Assembly: GCA_002279825.1 (NCBI GenBank)
Contig: NCCV01000003.1
Location: forward strand, 987,643-1,051,642
Direction of reading: 5' to 3'
DNA: 64,000 nucleotides
Source of the DNA: Sphingomonadales bacterium 12-68-11
Lineage (GTDB): Bacteria > Pseudomonadota > Alphaproteobacteria > Sphingomonadales > Sphingomonadaceae
Positions 9,052-18,730 of the stretch are shown in pieces. A program made the position numbers and the translations under genes. Positions within the stretch are counted from its first letter, which is position 1; every line of letters starts with the position of its first letter. Below the pieces are notes generated by a model. That model worked only from the letters and a program-made list of their open reading frames with translations. It searched no databases and had not been told where the DNA came from.

Positions 9052-9344
9052 GCGAGGGCTATCACGTCGATACCGGCGCCAAGCTGCGCCGCATGGCCGA
9101 CCAGATCGCGAAGAACTTCTCCGCGCTCGGGCACGAGAACGCGGTGCTGGCGACGGCCGACCACATCAACCTGTACTGGGACCCGCGCATGAAAGCCGGC
9201 ATCTTCGCCGACGACCACGCCGCGCTCAGCGACATCGCGCGCCTCGCGATCGAACACCTCCAGGCCGGACACAACCCGCCCCCCCAGACCCGCGCTTCCG
9301 AGTTCAACACCGCGCACGAGCTCGGCCATTCGGATGCGGGGTAG
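9048..9344 (+). CDS. fdsD: formate dehydrogenase delta subunit
   Basis: A 98-residue protein with the conserved MADQIAKNF and LYWDPRMKAGIF blocks of FdsD. The family is needed for active Fds-type enzymes and probably assists assembly or stabilises the complex; the precise role is not settled. The GTG start overlaps the fdsA stop (GTGA). It is the last gene of the contiguous fdsGB-mobA-fdsAD operon, followed by a REP-like element. Confidence 0.9.
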   Translation: MSEGYHVDTGAKLRRMADQIAKNFSALGHENAVLATADHINLYWDPRMKAGIFADDHAALSDIARLAIEHLQAGHNPPPQTRASEFNTAHELGHSDAG

Positions 9345-9356
9345 CTAGCATTCCTT

Positions 9357-9441
9357 CGTCATTGCGAGCGAAGCGAAGCAATCCAGGGCGGTTCGTCGCT
9401 GCTCTGGATTGCCGCGGGGCCTACGGCCCCTCGCAATGACG
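9357..9441. repeat. REP-like palindromic intergenic element, copy 2
   Basis: An 85-bp element with the same outer arms as 2096-2178 (CGTCATTGCGAGCG ... CCTCGCAATGACG) and the same GAAGCAATCCAGGGC inner block. The inner right arm differs (GGATTGCCGCGGGGCC), so it forms a slightly different hairpin. It lies between fdsD and fdhD and ends 12 bases before the fdhD start. Confidence 0.85.
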
Positions 9442-9453
9442 AGAGGTGAAAAC

Positions 9454-10215
9454 ATGCCGCTGAAAATCCACCCCGACGGCAGCAGCCGCTCCATCACCCG
9501 GACCTGGGTGCCCGAAGCGCCGATAGCGCTCGAGTTCAACGGCCTCAGCTACGCGGTGATGATGGCCACGCCGGCCGACCTCGAAGACTTCGCGCTCGGC
9601 TTCGCGCTGACCGAGGGGCTGGCGAAAATCCCCTCCGACCTCACCGACATCGGCGTTGCGCAAGTCGAGCACGGCTGGATCGTGCGCGCCCAGCTCACCG
9701 GCCTCGGCGTCGAACAACTGACCGACCGCGTCCGCGCGCGCGTCGCCGAAAGCTCGTGCGGGCTATGCGGCATCGACAACCTCGAAGCCGTCGCCCGCCC
9801 CCTCCCCCCGGTGGCCGCGCACGCGCCGCTCGCCGAAGCCGCGATCTTCGCCGCGCTCGGTGGCCTGCGCGAGCACCAGCCGCTGACTCGCGCGACCGGC
9901 GCCGCTCACGCCGCCGCGTTCTGCAGCGAGGCCGGCGCGATCCTTCATGTCCGCGAGGACGTCGGCCGCCACAACGCGATGGACAAACTGATCGGCGCGC
10001 TCGCATCCGCCGGGCAGGACCCGGCCGCCGGCTTCGTGCTCTCGACCGCGCGCTGCTCCTACGAGATCGTCGAGAAGGCCGTCCGCGCCGGCGCCACCCG
10101 CCTCGTCACCGTCTCGCTCCCCACCAGCATGGCCGCGGCGCGCGCCGCGCAGGCGGGGCTCAGCCTGTGGTCGCTCGCGCGTGACGACAGCGTGCTGCGG
10201 GTGAACGGGAACTAG
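9454..10215 (+). CDS. fdhD: formate dehydrogenase accessory sulfurtransferase FdhD
   Basis: Transfers sulfur from a cysteine desulfurase to the bis-MGD cofactor of formate dehydrogenase, a step required for activity. The 253-residue protein has the sulfur-relay motif SSCGLCGIDN near residues 103-112 and the C-terminal GR(H)NAMDKLIG block near 171. The ATG follows GAGAGGTG. It corresponds to fdsC of other fds operons, here separated from fdsD by a REP-like hairpin, so it may be expressed at a different level. Confidence 0.93.
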   Translation: MPLKIHPDGSSRSITRTWVPEAPIALEFNGLSYAVMMATPADLEDFALGFALTEGLAKIPSDLTDIGVAQVEHGWIVRAQLTGLGVEQLTDRVRARVAESSCGLCGIDNLEAVARPLPPVAAHAPLAEAAIFAALGGLREHQPLTRATGAAHAAAFCSEAGAILHVREDVGRHNAMDKLIGALASAGQDPAAGFVLSTARCSYEIVEKAVRAGATRLVTVSLPTSMAAARAAQAGLSLWSLARDDSVLRVNGN

Positions 10216-10281
10216 GCGAGACGGCCGCCGCGCTGCCTCTGCTCCGGACCTCATCACTCCGTCGGACGCGAGGACACCGGC

Positions 10282-10671
10282 TTAGGCCAGCACCGCAACG
10301 ACGCCATCCAGGCCTTTCGCCGCTTTCACCAGCTTGCGGTCGAAGGTCACGAAGTCGTCGCAGTCCGCCGACCGGCCGAGATGAAGCGCATCCGCGAAGT
10401 CGAGGCCCTCGCGGGCCAACCCCAGCGCCAGTGACAACAGGTCCGGATCCTCGAGCACGACGCCTGGCAGTCCGGCGAAGGCCTCGAGCGCGGCCAAAAC
10501 CGGACCGGCGCCGAAATCATAGGCGCTGCGCAGCACCCACTCGGTCTCGAGCAGTACCGTGCTCGAAACGTAGACATCGCCCGCTGTTACGATCGCGCGG
10601 GCTCTGGCGGATTGCTGCGGATGGTCGTTCGCGAGGAATCGAACGACGATGTTGGTATCAATCGCGCGCAC
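10282..10671 (-). CDS. vapC: VapC-type PIN-domain toxin ribonuclease
   Basis: A 129-residue PIN-domain protein. The four acidic positions are visible: D in IDTNIVVRFL (residue 4), E in ETEWVL, D in FADALHLG, and D in FVTFDRKL. VapC toxins are Mg2+-dependent ribonucleases that cut tRNA or rRNA. The GTG start lies inside the end of the antitoxin gene (14-base overlap), the usual coupling of such pairs. The target RNA cannot be predicted. Confidence 0.85.
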   Translation of the reverse strand: MRAIDTNIVVRFLANDHPQQSARARAIVTAGDVYVSSTVLLETEWVLRSAYDFGAGPVLAALEAFAGLPGVVLEDPDLLSLALGLAREGLDFADALHLGRSADCDDFVTFDRKLVKAAKGLDGVVAVLA

Positions 10672-10930
10672 GGCGGAGCGCCTCGGCCCGGACGGCCGCG
10701 TCCATCTGATCGAGCGACTTGGCCTTCCCGGTGTAACCGAGAGCGCCGAAAACCTGCTCGATCGTGGTGGCCGCGAACAACGGCGCCTCGCGCAGCAGCA
10801 CGCCCTCAGCGGTGTCTTCCACGAGCAGTTTGGTGCCGGCGCCCCACCGCCGCTGATCGCGCAGCGCCTTAGGCAGGATCACCTGGCCCTTGGTAGAGAC
10901 CTTCGTCGTGAGTGGATCAGCGGCGGCCAT
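10658..10930 (-). CDS. vapB: AbrB/MazE-fold antitoxin
   Basis: A 90-residue antitoxin with an N-terminal swapped-hairpin DNA-binding domain (TTKVSTKGQVILPKALR at residues 7-23) and a C-terminal region likely to wrap VapC. The ATG at 10930 is preferred because GGAG lies six bases upstream; an in-frame ATG at 10942 is an alternative. It normally represses its own operon. Two GGTAAGA direct repeats just upstream (10945-10951 and 10956-10962) are candidate operator half-sites. Confidence 0.85.
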   Translation of the reverse strand: MAAADPLTTKVSTKGQVILPKALRDQRRWGAGTKLLVEDTAEGVLLREAPLFAATTIEQVFGALGYTGKAKSLDQMDAAVRAEALRRARD

Positions 10931-10944
10931 GCTTGGCTCCATTT

Positions 10945-10962
10945 GGTAAGACGAAGGTAAGA
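10945..10962. promoter_or_regulatory. candidate VapB operator (direct GGTAAGA repeats)
   Basis: Two GGTAAGA heptamers spaced 11 bases apart, one helical turn, lie directly before the antitoxin start in an otherwise unremarkable stretch. This spacing fits binding of a dimeric AbrB-type repressor. The functional reading is inference. Confidence 0.35.
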
Positions 10963-10991
10963 TAGCCTCTAATCCTACCAAGGGAAAGGGA

Positions 10992-11879
10992 CTAAGAAGA
11001 TCGAATGTCCGCAGGTGCTCCCGCCCTGACCCGTGCCCGCGCCCGCCGGCCACGCAGCCACAACCAGAACCCCGATCCCGCGAGGAACTCGGGGGCCAGC
11101 GCGATCAGCACCCACGCGGTCTTGATCGCGTGATCGCACGGGTCGCCGCGCCCGCAGCCCGGCACGTAGCCGCCGAGGCGCCCGAAATGCAGGTAGCTCA
11201 TCCAGTAGGACACGGTGTCGCCGGTGCGTTCGGCCGGGTTCAACTCGTCGAACGGCTCGAACCATTCGATCACCGCCTCGCCCGCCGCGGGATAGGCAAG
11301 GTGGAAGCCGGTCACGCCCCACATCACCACGAACATCGCGACCACGATGCCCGTTGTCATGTGCAGGCGGCGCAGGCTGCCGGCGCGTTCCGGCTTCCTG
11401 CGCGGCCGCCAGACCAGCGCGCCCGTCAGGCCGAGGAACGCCAACCCCAGCCCGAGCGCGCCGTTGACCACCCGCCCGCTTTCGGCCCCGACCAGCTCGG
11501 CGTGCAGCTTGAGGATGAAAGTGGTCGCGCGGAACCCGAGCGGCAGTGTCGGCCCGACCGGCTTGCCGGTATAGGGATCGAACAGGTAGTTGCGCCGCAC
11601 CTCGCCGCGTTCGAGGTCGACCTCGACCGCGTGGTGGGGCGCCGCGCCGCGCCACACTTGCACCGCGCTCTCGGCCGGGAACGCGCGCGCGGCGGCCTGC
11701 AGCAACTCGTCGTCGCTGAGCAGCCGCGCACCGACGGCCACTTCGGTCGGCTTGGGCTCGAACATCCGCAGCAGCTCGGGCCGGTAGACCAGAAAGCTGC
11801 CGGTCAGGCAGATCATCATGACGTAGGCGAACAGCACCACGCCGATCCACCGGTGCAGCTTGACGAGCACCTTGCGCAT
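10992..11879 (-). CDS. PepSY-associated transmembrane protein
   Basis: A 295-residue inner-membrane protein with an N-terminal helix (LHRWIGVVLFAYVMMICLTG, residues 8-27), a periplasmic PepSY-like segment, and helices near 147-170, 190-212 and 255-280. The opening LHRWIG and the later GxHLAYP pattern are those of the PepSY_TM family. Members are often tied to siderophore/iron uptake or to membrane flavin/heme redox. A strong GGGGGAAG site precedes ATG 11879. It is downstream of metW by 29 bases, with no functional link evident. Confidence 0.8.
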   Translation of the reverse strand: MRKVLVKLHRWIGVVLFAYVMMICLTGSFLVYRPELLRMFEPKPTEVAVGARLLSDDELLQAAARAFPAESAVQVWRGAAPHHAVEVDLERGEVRRNYLFDPYTGKPVGPTLPLGFRATTFILKLHAELVGAESGRVVNGALGLGLAFLGLTGALVWRPRRKPERAGSLRRLHMTTGIVVAMFVVMWGVTGFHLAYPAAGEAVIEWFEPFDELNPAERTGDTVSYWMSYLHFGRLGGYVPGCGRGDPCDHAIKTAWVLIALAPEFLAGSGFWLWLRGRRARARVRAGAPADIRSS

Positions 11880-11908
11880 TCCGCTTCCCCCGCCCTGGCC
11901 GGCCTTAC

Positions 11909-12496
11909 TTAGCGCGAGAGCTGAAACACCGCATGCTCCGCGCGCCAGTTGGCCTTGATCCCGCCGATCTCGCTGTCGCCGGTGAAGAACCAGAACTGCT
12001 CCACCGTCACACCCATCTCGCGCAGCAGGTCGCGGAAATCCTCGACCGTGACGTGGTGGATGTTCTGTGTCTCGTACCAGCTCACCGGCAAGTGCCGCGT
12101 CACCGGCATCCGCCCGCCGACCAGCAGCCCGAGCCGCATCCGCCAATAGGCGAAGTTGGGGAACGAGACGAACGCGCGCCGGCCGATGCGCAGCAGGTCG
12201 TCGAGCATCCGGTCGGGCCGCGCGGCGGTCTGCAGCGTCTGGCTGAGGATCGCATAGTCGAACGCGCCGTCGGGATAGTCGGCGAGATCGCGGTCGGCGT
12301 CGCCCTGCACCACCGAGAGCCCGCGCGCCACGCACCGCGCCACCGCCGCCGGGTCGATCTCCATGCCCCGCGCGTCGCAACCCTTGTCGGCCTGCAGCAC
12401 CGCCATCAGCTCGCCCTCGCCGCAGCCGACGTCGAGCACCCTGCTGCCCGGCGCGACATGGCGGGCAATGACCGCGAGATCGGGGCGCAAGTTCAC
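11909..12496 (-). CDS. metW: methionine biosynthesis protein MetW
   Basis: A 195-residue class I methyltransferase fold with motif [12 protein letters not shown] at 21-31 and the MetW-typical [20 protein letters not shown] near 119-138. In proteobacteria metW accompanies metX and is needed for full homoserine acyltransferase function. The GTG start overlaps the metX stop (GTGA), so the two are co-translated. Confidence 0.93.
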   Translation of the reverse strand: MNLRPDLAVIARHVAPGSRVLDVGCGEGELMAVLQADKGCDARGMEIDPAAVARCVARGLSVVQGDADRDLADYPDGAFDYAILSQTLQTAARPDRMLDDLLRIGRRAFVSFPNFAYWRMRLGLLVGGRMPVTRHLPVSWYETQNIHHVTVEDFRDLLREMGVTVEQFWFFTGDSEIGGIKANWRAEHAVFQLSR

Positions 12497-13608
12497 GCGA
12501 GGAACCCCTGCACCACCCGGTCGAGCGCCGGCACTTCGAGCAGGAACGAGTCGTGCCCGTAAGGCGCCGACAGCTCGACGAAGCTGACCGGCGCGGCGAC
12601 GGCGTTGAGCGCGTGGACGATCGCGCGCGATTCGGCGGTCGGGTAGAGCCAGTCGGTATCGAAGCTGATCACGCAGAACCGCGCCGCGCACCCGGCGAAG
12701 GCATCCGCCAGCCGGCCGCCATGCTCCTCGGCCAGATCGAAGTAGTCCATCGCGCGGGTGATGTAGAGGTAGGAATTGGCGTCGAACCGGTCCGTGAAAC
12801 TGAGGCCTTGGTAGCGCAAGTAGCTTTCGATCTGGAAATCGGCGTCGAAGCCGAAGCTCTTGGCCGCCCGATCCTGCAGGCGGCGACCGAACTTCTCGGT
12901 CAGCCCGGCTTCGGACAGGTAGGTGATATGCGCGGCCATGCGCGCGACCGCGAGGCCCTTCTCCGGTCCCTTCCCCCCAGACCCGCTGGCCGCATAGTAA
13001 TCGCCGCCGCGCCAGTCGGGATCGGCCATGATCGCCTGGCGGCCGACTTCGTGGAACGCGATATTCTGTGCCGAATGCCGCGCGGCGGTGGCGATCGCCA
13101 GCACCCGCGCGGCCCGCTCGGGGAAATTGGCGGCCAGGCTGAGCGCCAGCATCCCGCCCATCGAGCCGCCGACCACCGCGTGCAGCCGCTCGATCCCGAG
13201 CGCATCGAGCAAGGCGACCTGCGCGCGCACCATGTCGCGCACGGTGATCACCGGGAAGCGCATGGCGTAAGCGCGGCCTTCCGGATCGAGACTGGCCGGC
13301 CCTGTCGAGCCCATGCAGCCGCCGATGATGTTCGCGCAGATCACGTGGAAGCGGTCGGTGTCGATCGGCTTGCCCGGCCCGACCATGCGGTCCCACCAGC
13401 CGGGCTTGCCGGTGATCGGGTGCGGGCTGGCGAGATGCTGGTCGCCGGTCAGCGCATGGAACACCAGGATCGCGTTGCCGCGGTCGGCCGCCAGCGCGCC
13501 GTAAGTCTCGAACGCGATCTCCACCCCGGGCAGCACCTGGCCACTGTCGAGCGGCAGCGGCTCCGGCAGGACTAGGATGCGATCGGTAGCGGCGAGCGAA
13601 GAGGCCAT
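12493..13608 (-). CDS. metX: homoserine O-acyltransferase MetX
   Basis: Acylates homoserine for methionine synthesis. The 371-residue alpha/beta hydrolase has [11 protein letters not shown] near 50-60, the nucleophile motif [12 protein letters not shown] near residues 144-155, the catalytic aspartate in FDTDWLYP near 309-316 and histidine in YGHDSFLL near 349-356. Members of this family use acetyl- or succinyl-CoA, and the donor cannot be decided here. It is divergent from hisC, with 71 bases between the starts, and coupled to metW. Confidence 0.93.
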   Translation of the reverse strand: MASSLAATDRILVLPEPLPLDSGQVLPGVEIAFETYGALAADRGNAILVFHALTGDQHLASPHPITGKPGWWDRMVGPGKPIDTDRFHVICANIIGGCMGSTGPASLDPEGRAYAMRFPVITVRDMVRAQVALLDALGIERLHAVVGGSMGGMLALSLAANFPERAARVLAIATAARHSAQNIAFHEVGRQAIMADPDWRGGDYYAASGSGGKGPEKGLAVARMAAHITYLSEAGLTEKFGRRLQDRAAKSFGFDADFQIESYLRYQGLSFTDRFDANSYLYITRAMDYFDLAEEHGGRLADAFAGCAARFCVISFDTDWLYPTAESRAIVHALNAVAAPVSFVELSAPYGHDSFLLEVPALDRVVQGFLA

Positions 13609-13679
13609 GCGGCGCCGGAAGTGGGACCAACCGGGGAGGCTGTCAATTGCGCGCCCATGTAGCTATGCGCGCTGCCGTG

Positions 13680-14780
13680 ATGACGAAGGGGCCCCAACTC
13701 AAGCCGTGGATCGAGGCGATCCATGCCTATGTTCCGGGTCGGTCGAAAGCCGGCGACGGGCGCAGGCTCGTCAAGCTGTCGGCCAACGAGAACCCGCTCG
13801 GTACCAGTGCGGCCGCGCTCGCCGCGCGCACAGGCGCCGCGATCCCTTCGCTTTACCCCGACCCCGACAGCACCGCCCTGCGCGAAGCGCTGGGCGCGCT
13901 GCACGGGATCGATCCGGCGCGGATCGTGTGCGGGACCGGTTCGGGCGAGCTGCTGACGCTGGCCGCGAGCGCTTTCGCCGGGCAGGGAGACGAAGTGCTC
14001 TACGTCCGCTATGGTTTCTCGCTCTACGAGATCGCCGCGCGGCGCTGCGGCGCGACCCCGGTCGAAGCGCCCGACGCCGACTATGGCACCGACATTGCCG
14101 CGCTGCTGGCCTGCGTGACCGAACGGACCCGGGTGGTGTTCATCGCCAATCCGAACAATCCGACCGGCAGCTTCCTGTCGCGCGCCGAACTTGCCCGCCT
14201 GCACGCCGGGCTGCCGGGCGAGATCCTGCTGGTGCTCGACCAGGCCTACGCCGAATACGTCGACCCCGAAGACGACGACGGCGGGCTGGAGCTCGCCGCC
14301 GCGCACCCGAACGTGCTGGCCACGCGCACATTCGCCAAGGCCTATGGGCTCGCCGGCGAGCGGGTCGGCTGGGCGACCGGCGCGCCGCCGCTGATCGATG
14401 CGCTCAACCGCATCCGTGGGCCTTTCAACATCAATACCGGCGCGCAGGCGGTGGCCACCGCCGCGCTCGCCGACCAGGATTTCGTCGCCCGCTCGCGCGC
14501 GCACAACCGCACCGAACGCGCCCGCTTCGCCGCCGCCATCGGCGCGCTCGGCAACCACGGGCTGCGCGCGGTGCCGAGCGAGGCCAACTTCGTGCTGGTG
14601 TTGTTCGAAGGCGCGCTCTCGGCCGCCGCAGCGCTCGAAGGCCTCGCCGAACGCGGCTATGCGGTGCGCCACTTGCCCGGGCAGGGCCTGCCGCAGGCCC
14701 TGCGCATCACGATAGGAACGAGCGACCAGATGGCCGAGATTGCCGCGACCCTGCGCGACCTAGCGGAGGCCGCGCGATGA
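13680..14780 (+). CDS. hisC: histidinol-phosphate aminotransferase
   Basis: A PLP-dependent class I/II aminotransferase acting in histidine synthesis and, in many bacteria, also on aromatic keto acids. The 366-residue protein shows [10 protein letters not shown] near 36-45, [11 protein letters not shown] near 156-166, DQAYAEYV, and the PLP lysine in [18 protein letters not shown] near residue 220. ATG 13680 gives the standard [14 protein letters not shown] start, but a TTG at 13647 has a better-placed GGGGAGG, so the N-terminus is uncertain. The tyrA start overlaps its stop, fitting a shared aromatic role. Confidence 0.9.
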   Translation: MTKGPQLKPWIEAIHAYVPGRSKAGDGRRLVKLSANENPLGTSAAALAARTGAAIPSLYPDPDSTALREALGALHGIDPARIVCGTGSGELLTLAASAFAGQGDEVLYVRYGFSLYEIAARRCGATPVEAPDADYGTDIAALLACVTERTRVVFIANPNNPTGSFLSRAELARLHAGLPGEILLVLDQAYAEYVDPEDDDGGLELAAAHPNVLATRTFAKAYGLAGERVGWATGAPPLIDALNRIRGPFNINTGAQAVATAALADQDFVARSRAHNRTERARFAAAIGALGNHGLRAVPSEANFVLVLFEGALSAAAALEGLAERGYAVRHLPGQGLPQALRITIGTSDQMAEIAATLRDLAEAAR

Positions 14781-15688
14781 GCTTCCAGCACGTGGCGATC
14801 ATCGGCCTTGGCCTCATCGGCGGCTCGATCGGGCTGGCGGTGCGCGAGCACCTGCCGGGCGTGACCACGACGGGCTACGACCTCGATCCCCAGGTCCGCG
14901 CCCGCGCTCGCGAGCGCATGCTGGCCGACGCGGTCTGCGACGATCCGGCCGCAGCGGTTGCGGGTGCCGATCTGGTTATCCTGTGCGTGCCGGTCGGCGC
15001 GATGGCCGCCGCCGCCGATGCGATCGCCCCCGGCCTCCCCCCCGGCGCGGTGATCAGCGACGTCGGCTCGCTCAAGGAAGCGATCGGCCGCACGCTCGCC
15101 GAACGCCTGCCGAACCATGCGATCATCCCGGCGCATCCGGTTGCCGGGACCGAGCACAGCGGCCCCGACGCCGGCTTTGCGACGCTGTTTCACCAGCGCT
15201 GGTGCATCGTCACCCCGCCCGCCGGCGCCGATCCCGCGCAAGTCGCGGCGCTGGTCGCGTTCTGGGAATCGCTCGGCGCGATGGTCGAGACGATGGATGC
15301 CGAGCACCACGACCGGGTGCTGGCGGTGACCAGCCACATCCCGCACCTGATCGCCTACACGATCGTCGGCACCGCGTCCGAGCTCGAGAGCGTGACGCGC
15401 AGCGAAGTAATCAAGTATTCGGCCGGCGGCTTTCGCGATTTCACCCGCATCGCCGCCTCCGACCCGACGATGTGGCGCGACGTGTTCCTGCACAACCGCG
15501 AGGCGGTGCTCGACATGCTCGACCGCTTCCTGACCGATCTGGCGCTGATGCGCGAGGCGATCCGTGCCAGCGACGGGGAGACGATGTTCGACGTGTTCAG
15601 CCGCACCCGCGCGATCCGCCGTTCGATCGTCGCGCTTGGGCAGGACGATCCGCGCCCCGATTTCGGGCGCCAGCCGCCGCCCGGCTAG
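14777..15688 (+). CDS. tyrA: prephenate/arogenate dehydrogenase
   Basis: Oxidative decarboxylation of prephenate (or arogenate) toward tyrosine with NAD(P)+. The 303-residue protein has the Rossmann motif [14 protein letters not shown] at 8-21, the conserved [14 protein letters not shown] near 118-131, and the [14 protein letters not shown] helix near 181-194 typical of the C-terminal dimer domain. Overlaps hisC by ATGA and converges on plsC with a four-base overlap. Confidence 0.92.
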   Translation: MSFQHVAIIGLGLIGGSIGLAVREHLPGVTTTGYDLDPQVRARARERMLADAVCDDPAAAVAGADLVILCVPVGAMAAAADAIAPGLPPGAVISDVGSLKEAIGRTLAERLPNHAIIPAHPVAGTEHSGPDAGFATLFHQRWCIVTPPAGADPAQVAALVAFWESLGAMVETMDAEHHDRVLAVTSHIPHLIAYTIVGTASELESVTRSEVIKYSAGGFRDFTRIAASDPTMWRDVFLHNREAVLDMLDRFLTDLALMREAIRASDGETMFDVFSRTRAIRRSIVALGQDDPRPDFGRQPPPG

Positions 15689-16386
15689 GCTTCGGGCGGC
15701 CGGGTGTTGAGCGCGTTGATCGCGGCGAGCACTCGCGCCTCGATCTCGTCTCTGGGCAGGCCGGGCTCGATCGGATCGCCGAACAGCACAGTGATCGTGC
15801 CCGGCCGCTTGATCCAGCGGTGGTAGAGCGGCCCGCTGTCGATCGCGACCGGAATGACCGGCAGGCCCAGCACTTTGTAGATCCCGGCGAACCCGGCCTG
15901 GAGCGGTACGATCGTGCCGTGCGGCACGCGCGTGCCTTCGGGAAAGATCGCCAGCGGGCGGCCGGTCGCGGCGAAGCGCTTCGCCTCTGTGAGCATCGTG
16001 CGCAGCGTCCGGGCGCCCTGGTCGCGGGCGATCGGAACCGATCCATACGTCAGCGCCGCGCGGCTCCAACCCGGCAGCGCGTAGAGCTCCTGCTTGGCGA
16101 ACGGCACCGGGTAATCGAGCAGCGTGGGCAAGTCGATCGCGTCGAAGTAGCTTTCGTGCTTGAGCGCATAGAGCGCCGGCCCCGCCGGTCTCGGGCCAAG
16201 CTCGCGCACCCGGATGCCGACGATCCGCAGGGAGGCGCGGTGGAACCGAGACCACGCATCGGGCACCGGCCGCACATGCGCGGGCGAGACCAGTGCGACC
16301 AGCGCCGAGCCCAGCACGAACACCGCGCTGGCGGGGTAGAACACCAGATAGAAGAGCGCGCTGCGCAGCGCCGCGAGCGCGGTCAC
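15685..16386 (-). CDS. 1-acyl-sn-glycerol-3-phosphate acyltransferase (PlsC family)
   Basis: A 233-residue membrane-associated acyltransferase of phospholipid synthesis. The HX4D catalytic motif is seen in KHESYFDA near residue 78-85 and the glycerol-phosphate motif in IFPEGTRVP near 152-160. An N-terminal hydrophobic helix anchors it. The GTG start at 16386 overlaps the stop of the YdcF-type gene (GTGA), so it is coupled. Confidence 0.9.
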   Translation of the reverse strand: MTALAALRSALFYLVFYPASAVFVLGSALVALVSPAHVRPVPDAWSRFHRASLRIVGIRVRELGPRPAGPALYALKHESYFDAIDLPTLLDYPVPFAKQELYALPGWSRAALTYGSVPIARDQGARTLRTMLTEAKRFAATGRPLAIFPEGTRVPHGTIVPLQAGFAGIYKVLGLPVIPVAIDSGPLYHRWIKRPGTITVLFGDPIEPGLPRDEIEARVLAAINALNTRPPEA

Positions 16387-16916
16387 AGGCCGCGCCACGC
16401 CTGCACCAGCCAGGCCGCGATCAGCTTGTGATACTCGATGAACAGCATCCACAAGGTCGGCTCGGTTCGCACCGCATCGCGTAGCACCGCGATCTCGGCA
16501 GGCAGCGTTCCCGACAGCTCGAGCGCAGCGCGGCGCATGTGCCAGTCGCTGGTCACCAGGCGGATCGAGCCGACTTGGCCGGCGCGCACCCATTCAGCGG
16601 TCTCCCGCGCGTTGCCGCGGGTATCGAGCGCGGCGAAGCCCAGCGTCACACAGCAGTCCAGCAGCGGCTGCGCGACGCGGTAGTGCGCGGCGAACTCGCC
16701 CGGCTTCACATGCGCGTCGACCCCGGTCACCAGCAGGCGCCGGGCGCGACCTTCGCGCAGCAAGTCCAAGCCGTGGCTGATGCGTCCGCCGGATCCTGTC
16801 GGTACCACGATCGCGTCGGTCCGCTGATCGCCCGCCGGCTGCGGCAGTGCGACTGCGAACCACAGGAACCCGAACGCCCAGGCGACCAGCACGAGTGCGA
16901 GCAGACGGCGGATCAC
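16383..16916 (-). CDS. YdcF family (DUF218) envelope protein
   Basis: A 177-residue protein with an N-terminal signal anchor (LLALVLVAWAFGFLWFAVAL) and the DUF218 pattern: DAIVVPTGSGGRISHGLDLL near 34-53, RRLLVTGV near 59, NARETAEW near 102 and VTSDWHMRRA near 120. Relatives (SanA, ElyC) act in envelope or lipid-carrier maintenance. It overlaps ftsX upstream and plsC downstream, so these probably form one transcript with ftsEX. Confidence 0.85.
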   Translation of the reverse strand: MIRRLLALVLVAWAFGFLWFAVALPQPAGDQRTDAIVVPTGSGGRISHGLDLLREGRARRLLVTGVDAHVKPGEFAAHYRVAQPLLDCCVTLGFAALDTRGNARETAEWVRAGQVGSIRLVTSDWHMRRAALELSGTLPAEIAVLRDAVRTEPTLWMLFIEYHKLIAAWLVQAWRGL

Positions 16917-17800
16917 AGGATGCGCCTCAGCGAGGACAGCACCGTTGCGCGCGCTGTCAGTGTCGCCAGCACCACCCCGCCGAGCGGGATCGCCGCGAGC
17001 AGTGCCCAGTCGGAGGGCCCGAGCCCGCCGCCGGTGACCATGCCCGAGCCGAGCTGCGCGAACTGCCGCCCGAGCAGCACGGTCGCGGCAAGGCCGAGCG
17101 CGAGCCCGGCAAGCCCGCCGACCGCCGCATCGATCCCCACCGAGCGCTGGAAGATGCGCGCGATCTGCGCGTCGGTGCCGCCGAGCAGGTGGACGATCTC
17201 GATCGTCTCGCGGTTAGTGCCGAGCGCGCTGCGGGCCGCCAGCCAGACCGCCGCGGCGCTCGTTGCCGCAAGCAAGACCACCAGCCCGGCCGCGAGCCAC
17301 TGCAACGAGGCGATGGCGTCGAACACCGGAGTCAGCCAGCCCGCCTGGGCGTCGATCCGCGCGGCAGGTGCATCCGCCGCGAGCGCCGTGCGCAGATCGG
17401 CCAGCTGGCGGGGGGTGGCCGGTCCCCGCAAGCGCACGTCGATCATCGCCGGGATCGGGATCGCGTCCTCTTCGGCGACCGGCTGCGCGCCGAGCCACGG
17501 TTCGAGCAGGGCGGCCAGCTCCGCGTCGGAGACGCGCCGGGCTTCGGCGACCTCTTCGCGATTGGTCAGCAGCGCGAGCGCGACTTCGGCCTGGCGGTCG
17601 CGCTCGGCGGGCGCCGCCTCGACGATCTGCACGGTTAGCCCGCCTTCGATCTCGGCGCGGGCGTTGTCGGCGAGATTGCTGAGCGCGAGACCGGCGGCGG
17701 CGGCCATGACCGTGATCGCGATCATAATGGCGATTACCCACGGCATCGGCCCCGCCAGCCGCGCCTGACGCAACAGCCCCGGATTGCGGCGACGGATCAT
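16913..17800 (-). CDS. ftsX: cell division protein FtsX
   Basis: The 295-residue membrane partner of the ABC-type ATPase FtsE. One helix near 20-42, a periplasmic domain, and three C-terminal helices (near 170-190, 228-250 and 265-288) give the FtsX topology. FtsEX transmits cytoplasmic signals to periplasmic murein hydrolases at the division septum. The ATG overlaps the ftsE stop. Confidence 0.92.
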   Translation of the reverse strand: MIRRRNPGLLRQARLAGPMPWVIAIMIAITVMAAAAGLALSNLADNARAEIEGGLTVQIVEAAPAERDRQAEVALALLTNREEVAEARRVSDAELAALLEPWLGAQPVAEEDAIPIPAMIDVRLRGPATPRQLADLRTALAADAPAARIDAQAGWLTPVFDAIASLQWLAAGLVVLLAATSAAAVWLAARSALGTNRETIEIVHLLGGTDAQIARIFQRSVGIDAAVGGLAGLALGLAATVLLGRQFAQLGSGMVTGGGLGPSDWALLAAIPLGGVVLATLTARATVLSSLRRIL

Positions 17801-18558
17801 ACGTCCACCGCCTCCGTCGCCCGCTCAATCGGACGCGGCGGATACCGCAGCGCGCCGGTGGGATCGCTGAGCCGGCCGCGATCGAGCCGCATGATCAGCG
17901 ATTCGGGCACTTTCCTCAGCAGATGGAGATCGTGCGTGGCGACGACCACCGTGGTCCCCAGCCGGTTGAGCGCCTCGAACAGCCGCAACAGCTTGAGCGC
18001 CAGCTCGGGATCGACGTTGCCCGTCGGCTCGTCGGCGACGAGCACTTCGGGCCGCGCGATCACCGCGCGCGCGATCGCCACGCGCTGCTGCTCGCCGCCC
18101 GACAGCGATGCCGGGCGCGCCTCGCTGCGCTGATCGAGCCCGACCCACTCGAGCATGTCGGCGACCGGCTTGCGGATCTCGCTCTCGGGCACGCCCGAGA
18201 CCCGGAGCGGCAGCGCGACATTGTCGAACGCCGACAGGTGCGGAACCAGCCGGAAGTCCTGGAACACCACGCCGATCCGCCGCCGGAATGCCGGCAAGCG
18301 GTGGCGCGGCTCGGTGATCAGGTCGGTGCCGAACATGCGGATCACCCCGCGCGACGGCCGCTGCGCAAGGTACAGCAGGCGCAGCAGCGAAGTCTTGCCC
18401 GCCCCGCTCGCTCCGGTCAGGAAATAGAAGCTGCCCGGATAGAGCGTGAAGCAGATGTCGCTCAGGACCTCACGGTCGGTGCCATAGCGCAGCCCGACGT
18501 TGTCGAACTGGACGATGCTGCCTTCGCCGCTCACGCGCGGGCTCGCGAACGGGGGCAT
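17797..18558 (-). CDS. ftsE: cell division ATP-binding protein FtsE
   Basis: ABC ATPase with Walker [15 protein letters not shown] near residue 53-66, the signature [14 protein letters not shown] near 153-166, and Walker [16 protein letters not shown] near 171-185, where the NVDPE after Walker B is characteristic of FtsE. Annotated from ATG 18558 (253 residues); a GTG at 18534 would remove eight residues and is equally possible. Divergent from the zinc-ribbon gene. Confidence 0.92.
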   Translation of the reverse strand: MPPFASPRVSGEGSIVQFDNVGLRYGTDREVLSDICFTLYPGSFYFLTGASGAGKTSLLRLLYLAQRPSRGVIRMFGTDLITEPRHRLPAFRRRIGVVFQDFRLVPHLSAFDNVALPLRVSGVPESEIRKPVADMLEWVGLDQRSEARPASLSGGEQQRVAIARAVIARPEVLVADEPTGNVDPELALKLLRLFEALNRLGTTVVVATHDLHLLRKVPESLIMRLDRGRLSDPTGALRYPPRPIERATEAVDV

Positions 18559-18730
18559 GGCCGGCCCGAAGCGTTGCCCAAAACGTCATCGGGCGGCGGC
18601 GGGCGGCGGGGTGCGGACATCTGCCGGGCGTATAGCTGCTGTTCGCTGGGGAAAAAAGCCGCGCACCGTTGCATTGAACAGTCGCGCCCGCTTGTTGCCT
18701 TCGGGACCGAAGCCTAGCATTCCGCGCAGG

